Assembly: GCA_049299895.1 (NCBI GenBank)
Contig: JBAQYF010000026.1
Location: 62,001-126,000 of the forward strand
Source: CAIYYO01 sp049299895
GTDB taxonomy: Archaea > Altiarchaeota > Altiarchaeia > IMC4 > QMZM01
Length of the DNA stretch: 64,000 nt
Direction: 5' to 3'
Below are positions 59,741-64,000 of this stretch, piece after piece. Each line of letters opens with the position of its first letter. Positions within the stretch are counted from its first letter, which is position 1. Made by a program: the position numbers and the translations under genes. Below the pieces are notes generated by a model, which saw only the letters and a program-made list of their open reading frames with translations, was not told the origin of the DNA and did not search any database.

Positions 59741-59944
59741 ATGACAGGATTACCCTTAGCTACAGTAGAACGAATCATGAGAACGGCAGGTGCCGACAGG
59801 ATTTCTAACGACGCAGTGAAAGCCGCTTCAGACCGCGCTGAAGATTTGATAAACAAACTGACAAAGGAAGCTGTTGTATTGTCCAAACACGCAGGACGAA
59901 AAACCGTGACTGCCGAAGACATAGAGCTTGCGTCCAAAAGATGA
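59741..59944 (+). CDS. archaeal histone
   Basis: From ATG 59741 the protein has 67 residues and a plain HMf-type histone fold: 'LPLATVERIMRTAGADRIS' (alpha 1 and loop), 'NDAVKAASDRAEDLINKLTKEAVVLSKHAGRKTV' (long alpha 2 and loop 2, quoted in short: AAEDLI-type centre, 'KHAGRKTVTAEDIELA' at alpha 3). Arg and Lys in the paired loops are in the DNA-contact positions. There is no extra tail. The TGA overlaps the ATG of a gene for an unknown 128-residue protein, so both are made from one message. Confidence 0.93.
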   Translation: MTGLPLATVERIMRTAGADRISNDAVKAASDRAEDLINKLTKEAVVLSKHAGRKTVTAEDIELASKR

Positions 59945-60327
59945 ACGTCCTAAAGTTCAAGAAGGGATACAAGAACTGGGAGACAACATATGAAGTCGAG
60001 CTCGACTACGAATACTCCGCCAGCTTCGAAAAAAAGATAACATCCCTGATCCTGTACCGCCCGGACATGGGCCGCAGGGTATCCATCCCCTGGCAGGCAT
60101 TCGAGCAATTCTCGCAGCCGGGATCTGAGGGAGCATTCGTCGATTCCACGGGCCTGAAGATCAGGTACGCCAACGGGGGACTTGACGTGTCGAACGGCCA
60201 GAACTTCAATGTGCGCATACTCCCGGATCAGGCCGCAGCGATAAAGCGCGCGGCAAGGAACGTATCGCAGGATGTTTCATGCTCCGTCGAGAACATCCTC
60301 CGGGAATACAGCAGCCAGAGATTATAA
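59941..60327 (+). CDS. unknown protein translationally coupled to the histone gene
   Basis: The 128-residue protein starts at the ATG that overlaps the histone stop (ATGA, 59941-59944). It has no signal peptide or membrane segment. The first 90 residues look strand-rich ('TYEVELDYEYSASFEKKI', 'SLILYRPDMGRRVSIPWQAF', 'LKIRYANGGLDVSNGQNF'), and the last 30 are helical ('DQAAAIKRAARNV'). I recognise no family. The strict coupling suggests it is needed in a fixed ratio with the histone, perhaps as a chromatin or nucleic-acid protein, but this is inference from position only. Confidence 0.65.
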   Translation: MNVLKFKKGYKNWETTYEVELDYEYSASFEKKITSLILYRPDMGRRVSIPWQAFEQFSQPGSEGAFVDSTGLKIRYANGGLDVSNGQNFNVRILPDQAAAIKRAARNVSQDVSCSVENILREYSSQRL

Positions 60328-60448
60328 AAAAATAAGTTCCGGCTCTTTTAACTCTTTCCCCTTTTATATTTCCCGGCGATTATTTTCTCCTGATTCCCAG
60401 GCTATTTAATAATCCGGTTTTTTATTCACGCACATACAAGTATTTACC

Positions 60449-61216
60449 ATGCAGGACGTAGAAGTTAAGATACTTGAGAAACCGGAACTGAAGAACACAG
60501 TACTCATAGAAGGCCTGCCTGGAATAGGCCTGGTAGGAAAGCTTGCCGCAGACCACATGCTGGACAAACTTAAGGCAAAAAAATTCGCAGAGATATATTC
60601 CCCCTTTCTTCCGCCGCAGGTATCCATCAAAGAAGACGGAACAGTGCAGCTCGTAAACAACGAACTATACTACTGGAAGGGAGAGAAAAACGACATCATC
60701 CTGCTCCTCGGAGACTTCCAAGGAATAACCCCGGACAGCCAGTACAAGCTCTCAGAGAAGGCAATAGATGTGGGATTGGAATACGGCCTGAAAAGGATAT
60801 TCACTCTCGGCGGCCTGGGCACGGGAGACATCGTAAGATGCCCCAAAGTATTCGGAGCCGCAAGCTCGTTAGAGCAGGTTGAAGAGCTGAAGAAATACGG
60901 CGTCATATTCAGGGGAGGAGGGGCAATATTCGGAGCAGCCGGCCTCCTAGTAGGCCTGGGAATGCTTAGAGGGATTCCATCGGCCTGCCTGATGGGAGAG
61001 ACCCACGGCCAGATAATAGACGCAAAATCCGCTGAAGCGGTTCTAAAGGTCCTAACGCAGATTCTTGGAATAGACCTGGACATGACAGAACTTGCAGGAA
61101 AGGCAAAAGATACAGAGGATCAGATGACGAAGATGAGCAAGATGCTCACAGACCAGAAAAAGGCGATGGAGCGCCAGCAGGAATTCTTGGACGAGACGCC
61201 ATCATATATCCGATAA
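60449..61216 (+). CDS. PAC2-family protein (proteasome assembly chaperone-like)
   Basis: The 255-residue protein has the PAC2 fold signature 'LIEGLPGIGLVGKLAADHM', 'DIILLLGDFQG', 'LGGLGTGDIV', 'GAIFGAAGLLVGLGMLRGIP' and 'CLMGETHG', followed by a helical C-terminal tail (about 205-255). Archaeal members (PbaA/PbaB type) are ATP-independent chaperones for proteasome assembly. No proteasome gene is in the window. The 3' end (EFLDETPSYIR-stop) recurs in decayed form 72 nt downstream. Confidence 0.88.
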   Translation: MQDVEVKILEKPELKNTVLIEGLPGIGLVGKLAADHMLDKLKAKKFAEIYSPFLPPQVSIKEDGTVQLVNNELYYWKGEKNDIILLLGDFQGITPDSQYKLSEKAIDVGLEYGLKRIFTLGGLGTGDIVRCPKVFGAASSLEQVEELKKYGVIFRGGGAIFGAAGLLVGLGMLRGIPSACLMGETHGQIIDAKSAEAVLKVLTQILGIDLDMTELAGKAKDTEDQMTKMSKMLTDQKKAMERQQEFLDETPSYIR

Positions 61217-61269
61217 ATCCGTCAGATGTGTCCTACAGGCATCCGCATGAGGCTTCGGCCGCACCTATG

Positions 61270-61323
61270 TTGGAGGTTCGGCATTAGGAGTTCTTAAACG
61301 AGACGCTAAGTGGTATAAGATAA
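61270..61323 (+). pseudogene. decayed second copy of the PAC2 gene's 3' end
   Basis: The stretch reads L-E-V-R-H-stop-E-F-L-N-E-T-L-S-G-I-R-stop and aligns with M-E-R-Q-Q-E-F-L-D-E-T-P-S-Y-I-R-stop at the end of the PAC2 gene (61169-61216). Codon by codon: GAA/GAG, TTG/TTA, GAC/AAC, CCA/CTA, TAT/GGT, ATC/ATA, CGA/AGA; one CAG has become TAG, and one extra triplet (GTT) is present. The stop codon TAA is in the same place. It cannot be translated as part of a protein. Confidence 0.8.
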
Positions 61324-61363
61324 GAAAAAAGGATATAAAAAAACAGAGCTGGAAATAAAATAA

Positions 61364-61603
61364 TTACTTCTTTACTTTCCAGGCGGGCGCTTCACGCATG
61401 TTCATCTCTGCCCTTCTACCGGCTTCTTCCGGGCCCAGACCCTGTTTGACGTACATCTTAGACATCATAGTCTTCACGTCGTCTCTGGACTTCAGTTTTC
61501 CGCTCTTGTCAGTACAGAAAGAACAGTATATGTTGTTCATGTCTCCGCCGCCGAAATCATTGTATTTCTGCATCGTCATCCCGCAACTCTGGCATATTTT
61601 CAT
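61364..61603 (-). CDS. small zinc-ribbon protein
   Basis: The 79-residue protein has C4-x2-C7 ('ICQSCGMTM') and C27-x2-C30 ('YCSFCTDKSGKL'), followed by a helical end ('DDVKTMMSKMYVKQGLGPEEA'). This matches the putative zinc-ribbon domain family (zinc_ribbon_2) found in small bacterial and archaeal proteins of unknown role. The 5' side faces the EndoQ gene, transcribed divergently; the 3' side faces the PAC2 gene and its duplicated end. Confidence 0.85.
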   Translation of the reverse strand: MKICQSCGMTMQKYNDFGGGDMNNIYCSFCTDKSGKLKSRDDVKTMMSKMYVKQGLGPEEAGRRAEMNMREAPAWKVKK

Positions 61604-61657
61604 TTTTTCAGTTCAAAACAAAAAAAAATATTGACATAATTATAGAATTACGCAGAT

Positions 61658-61674
61658 TTAATATAATATAAAGG
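61658..61674 (+). promoter_or_regulatory. TATA region of the EndoQ gene
   Basis: TTTAATATAATATAAAGG-like sequence lies about 20-36 nt before ATG 61694, consistent with a leaderless or nearly leaderless transcript. No ribosome binding site is seen before the ATG. Confidence 0.5.
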
Positions 61675-61693
61675 CAGTATTAATCGAAACAAA

Positions 61694-62920
61694 ATGCAGG
61701 ACTACGACATAGACTTCCACATACACTCGAAGTACTCAAAAGGCGTCTCCAAGAACATGGAGATCCCGGTGATAGCAAAGCAGGCGGAATTAAAGGGCCT
61801 CGACATGGTCGGAACCGGCGATGCGCTATGCATCCCATGGATGGGCCACATTAAAAAGGCCCTGACAAAAGAATCAGACGGGATATATTACGCCGAAGGC
61901 TCCAAGACCAGCTTCATGATAACCGCGGAAGTCGAAGACGAAAGAAGGGTACACCACCTGATACTGTTCCCGTCTATCTCCGCGGCAGAGGACATGACCG
62001 AACGCCTCCGAAAGCAGTCGAACGACATACACAAAGAGGGCAGGCCCCACGTCAAAATCACCGGAGAACAACTGGTCGACCACGCGCGCGAAGTAGACGC
62101 ACTCGTCGGCCCTGCCCACGCATTCACCCCGTGGACCGCAATATACAAGGAATACAGTTCACTGAAGGAATGCTACGGGACAAACATCGGACATATTAAA
62201 TTCCTGGAACTGGGACTGTCCGCGGACACATACATGGCCGACAGGATAAAAGAGCTGCAGGACCTTACGTTCTTATCGAACTCCGACACACACAGCCCGT
62301 GGCCCCAGCGCCTGGGCAGGGAATTCAACAGGGTGCAGCTGGACTACTTAGCCTACAAGGAGATAACAGACGCAATAGAAAGAAAGAACGGGCGCAAATT
62401 CTCACTCAACGTAGGCCTGGACCCGAGAGAGGGAAAATACCACCTCACGGCCTGCAGCAAATGCTTCGTGCGCTTCAAGCTCGAAGACGCGGTAAGGCTG
62501 CGCTGGCGCTGCCCGGAATGCAGAGGCATGATAAAGAAGGGGGTTGTGGACAGGATAAACGAACTCGCCTCATGGGAGGAACCGCATCACCCGGAGCACA
62601 GGCCGGGATACATGCACATAATACCCCTCGCAGAAGTCCTCGCACTCGCCAGCGGAAGCAGGAACGCGACAGGCAAGAAGATCAAGATCGAATGGGACCG
62701 GCTCATAGAAAAATTCGGATCAGAGATAAACATCCTCGTTGACGCAGACGTTGAAGAGATAAAAAAAGAAAACCCGGAAGCAGGAAAGATAATAGACAAA
62801 TTCCGGGCGGACAAGCTCAAATACATCGCAGGAGGAGGAGGCCAATACGGCTACCCCACCCTGAAAGACGAAACGGACACATTCTACGGACGCGGGCAGA
62901 AAACTCTTGGGGACTTCTGA
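61694..62920 (+). CDS. endonuclease Q (PHP-domain DNA repair nuclease)
   Basis: The 408-residue protein has the PHP metal motif His9-x-His11 ('DFHIHSKYSKG'), 'GLDMVGTGD', 'TAEVEDERRVHHLILFPS', 'GPAHAFTPW' and 'LSNSDTHSPW', and a zinc-finger region with C-x2-C pairs ('CSKCFVRF', 'CPECRGMI') followed by a helical C-terminal domain. This layout and length match archaeal EndoQ, which cleaves 5' of deaminated bases (uracil, hypoxanthine) and abasic sites. The gene ends one base before the convergent DUF2207 gene's stop. Confidence 0.92.
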   Translation: MQDYDIDFHIHSKYSKGVSKNMEIPVIAKQAELKGLDMVGTGDALCIPWMGHIKKALTKESDGIYYAEGSKTSFMITAEVEDERRVHHLILFPSISAAEDMTERLRKQSNDIHKEGRPHVKITGEQLVDHAREVDALVGPAHAFTPWTAIYKEYSSLKECYGTNIGHIKFLELGLSADTYMADRIKELQDLTFLSNSDTHSPWPQRLGREFNRVQLDYLAYKEITDAIERKNGRKFSLNVGLDPREGKYHLTACSKCFVRFKLEDAVRLRWRCPECRGMIKKGVVDRINELASWEEPHHPEHRPGYMHIIPLAEVLALASGSRNATGKKIKIEWDRLIEKFGSEINILVDADVEEIKKENPEAGKIIDKFRADKLKYIAGGGGQYGYPTLKDETDTFYGRGQKTLGDF

Positions 62921-62921
62921 C

Positions 62922-64000
62922 CTATCCTGCCCCGCCGCCTCCGCCGCCCCCACCGCCGCCTCCGCCTCCGCCCGAAAAGCCCCCCGAACCCGAGGTGCTT
63001 GTCGCGGCGGAAAAAGCAGATGAGAAGCCGCTCACGGCGGAACCGAACGATGCCGCGGAGAATCCTGCGCCGCCTGCGTAGATGTTCGAATGTATCTCTC
63101 CATGATAGTCTTTGAATACGTCATCCATCGTCTTCTGCACCTTCTTTGCGACCCCGAGGGGGATCGAATAGATGAGGTATTTCTCCCATAGAATTATCGC
63201 ATCCGGCGGAACCTCATGCAGGCTGCTGAAGTCTTCAAGGAATCTCTTCAGGCGGATCCATTTAACGTAATGCTCGGCTCCCTTCGGCGTGCGGTTGGGC
63301 AGGGCGTTTGGGAAAATAGCTACCAGCAGCACTGCCTCGATTATTACGGGCAGGAAGAATAGAGGAAAAACGAATGCCGACGCCAGACCAATAAGCGCGG
63401 TGATCGCGCCGAACTGTAGGTAACCGGTCTTCTTGGAGAAGAAATCCCTTTCTTTTGCCTGCTTTGAAACGGAATCCGTCCATGCTTCCATCCATTTGCG
63501 GGTCTTTTCGGGGTCCGCCTCCAGGTATTTCTTCAATTCAGACAACGTGACTATGTCGGGAGTATCGTCTTCGACCATCTTTTTTATCAGCCATCCCTCA
63601 TATCTCTTTTTAGCTGCTTCGTCTATCAGTTCCAGGAGCATCTTTTCACTCTCAGGGAGATCAACTGCGGATGCGGAAAGGACTTTTATCTCATAGTCGT
63701 CTCCGCCGAACAGGCCCAGGAACTTTTCCTTTGGGATCTTTGTTATTTTGAGCCTGTCTTTTACGCACAGGTCCAGCAGCTCTGCTGAAATAGACTTCAG
63801 GGAGGGCTTCTTGGTATTCTGGTTTATGAGCGCTTCGACGACCGCAGGACTGTAGTCATACGGAGGCTCGCGCTCGTAGATAGACAAAACATCGACCTTC
63901 GGCTCCCTTCCCAGGAAGTGCCAGACAACGAAAAATGAGGCCAATTCAACGAGCATGATGAGGGCCAGTATAGTGAACAGCAAAGCAAGAGACATAGGTT
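62922..64000 (-). CDS. DUF2207-type membrane protein, C-terminal part (5' end outside window)
   Basis: The frame is open to the window edge; an ATG at 63995 precedes a membrane helix (ALLFTILALIMLVELASFFV), but family members usually have a further N-terminal beta domain with signal peptide, so the gene probably continues beyond 64000. Visible are 'FLGREPKVDVLSIYEREPPYDYSPA', read as GREPKV and EPPYDYSPA, the characteristic DUF2207 segment; a winged-helix-like region; a second hydrophobic pair (about 195-240); and a Gly/Ser tail ending in a run of 15 Gly before AG. The role of the family is not established. Confidence 0.82.
   Translation of the reverse strand, partial: PMSLALLFTILALIMLVELASFFVVWHFLGREPKVDVLSIYEREPPYDYSPAVVEALINQNTKKPSLKSISAELLDLCVKDRLKITKIPKEKFLGLFGGDDYEIKVLSASAVDLPESEKMLLELIDEAAKKRYEGWLIKKMVEDDTPDIVTLSELKKYLEADPEKTRKWMEAWTDSVSKQAKERDFFSKKTGYLQFGAITALIGLASAFVFPLFFLPVIIEAVLLVAIFPNALPNRTPKGAEHYVKWIRLKRFLEDFSSLHEVPPDAIILWEKYLIYSIPLGVAKKVQKTMDDVFKDYHGEIHSNIYAGGAGFSAASFGSAVSGFSSAFSAATSTSGSGGFSGGGGGGGGGGGGGGAG

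Overview
The window is a dense stretch of an archaeal chromosome. Archaeal markers include topoisomerase VI A and B, aIF2-alpha with Nop10, RNA polymerase subunits Rpo1, Rpo2, Rpo4 and Rpo5, archaeal-type ribosomal proteins (eL19, eL21, eL30, eL32), a class I CCA-adding enzyme, RFC small subunit, a histone, geranylgeranylglyceryl phosphate synthase, endonuclease Q and a PAC2-family protein. Short spacers, leaderless-looking TATA promoters, Thr-rich linkers on secreted proteins and a ribose-1,5-bisphosphate isomerase would fit a DPANN-type lineage, but I cannot fix the phylum from the sequence. I saw no rRNA, tRNA, CRISPR array or insertion sequence. Intergenic regions were read by eye, so a small RNA could be missed.

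Layout. 1-2021: end of a probable secretion/pilus ATPase and two GspF/TadC-type membrane platform genes. 2206-4098: divergent ribose-1,5-bisphosphate isomerase and ornithine carbamoyltransferase. 4105-9073 (minus): two coiled-coil proteins, a CDP-alcohol phosphatidyltransferase, GcvH, a duplicated DUF350 protein, a site-2 protease with CBS domains and an acetolactate synthase small subunit. 9169-12063 (plus): aIF2-alpha, Nop10 (52 residues), ThiC and a MarC-family protein. 12073-21396 (minus): enolase, several envelope or unknown proteins, topoisomerase VI and a Pno1-like KH protein, with a 118-bp-period direct repeat at 14242-14457. 21445-24706 (plus): an AmrS-like radical SAM enzyme, an AT-rich membrane gene and the CCA enzyme. 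24993-39408 (minus): SecY and nine ribosomal proteins (S8 to L15), then S12-NusA-L30e-Rpo1-Rpo2-Rpo5; two normally separate archaeal operon blocks lie head to tail here, and Rpo1 is one uninterrupted polypeptide. 39492-41820: a four-CBS protein and a phosphohexomutase. 41989-46497 (plus): a sensory operon (PAS-PAS-GAF protein, PAS-PAS histidine kinase, response regulator, RecA/KaiC-like protein without a P-loop). 46574-52702 (minus): a zinc-ribbon membrane protein, RFC small subunit, and two large secreted proteins that share a 51-residue C-terminal module after a Ser/Thr linker. 52823-62920: IleRS, a membrane protein, eL21-Rpo4-DUF655, a KH protein, GGGP synthase, histone plus a translationally coupled unknown gene, a PAC2 protein, a zinc-ribbon protein (minus) and EndoQ. 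The window ends inside a DUF2207-type membrane protein.

Three observations stand out. First, a second copy of the secY 3' end lies directly downstream of secY; it encodes the same last 21 residues and differs at five positions, all synonymous third positions. A decayed second copy of the PAC2 gene's 3' end lies downstream of that gene. Both sit between convergent genes, suggesting one recurrent process. Second, the BNR/LamG protein and the secreted metallo-beta-lactamase share a dockerin-like tail, 30 of 51 residues identical, built of two similar helices. Third, the histone gene overlaps a 128-residue unknown gene by ATGA.
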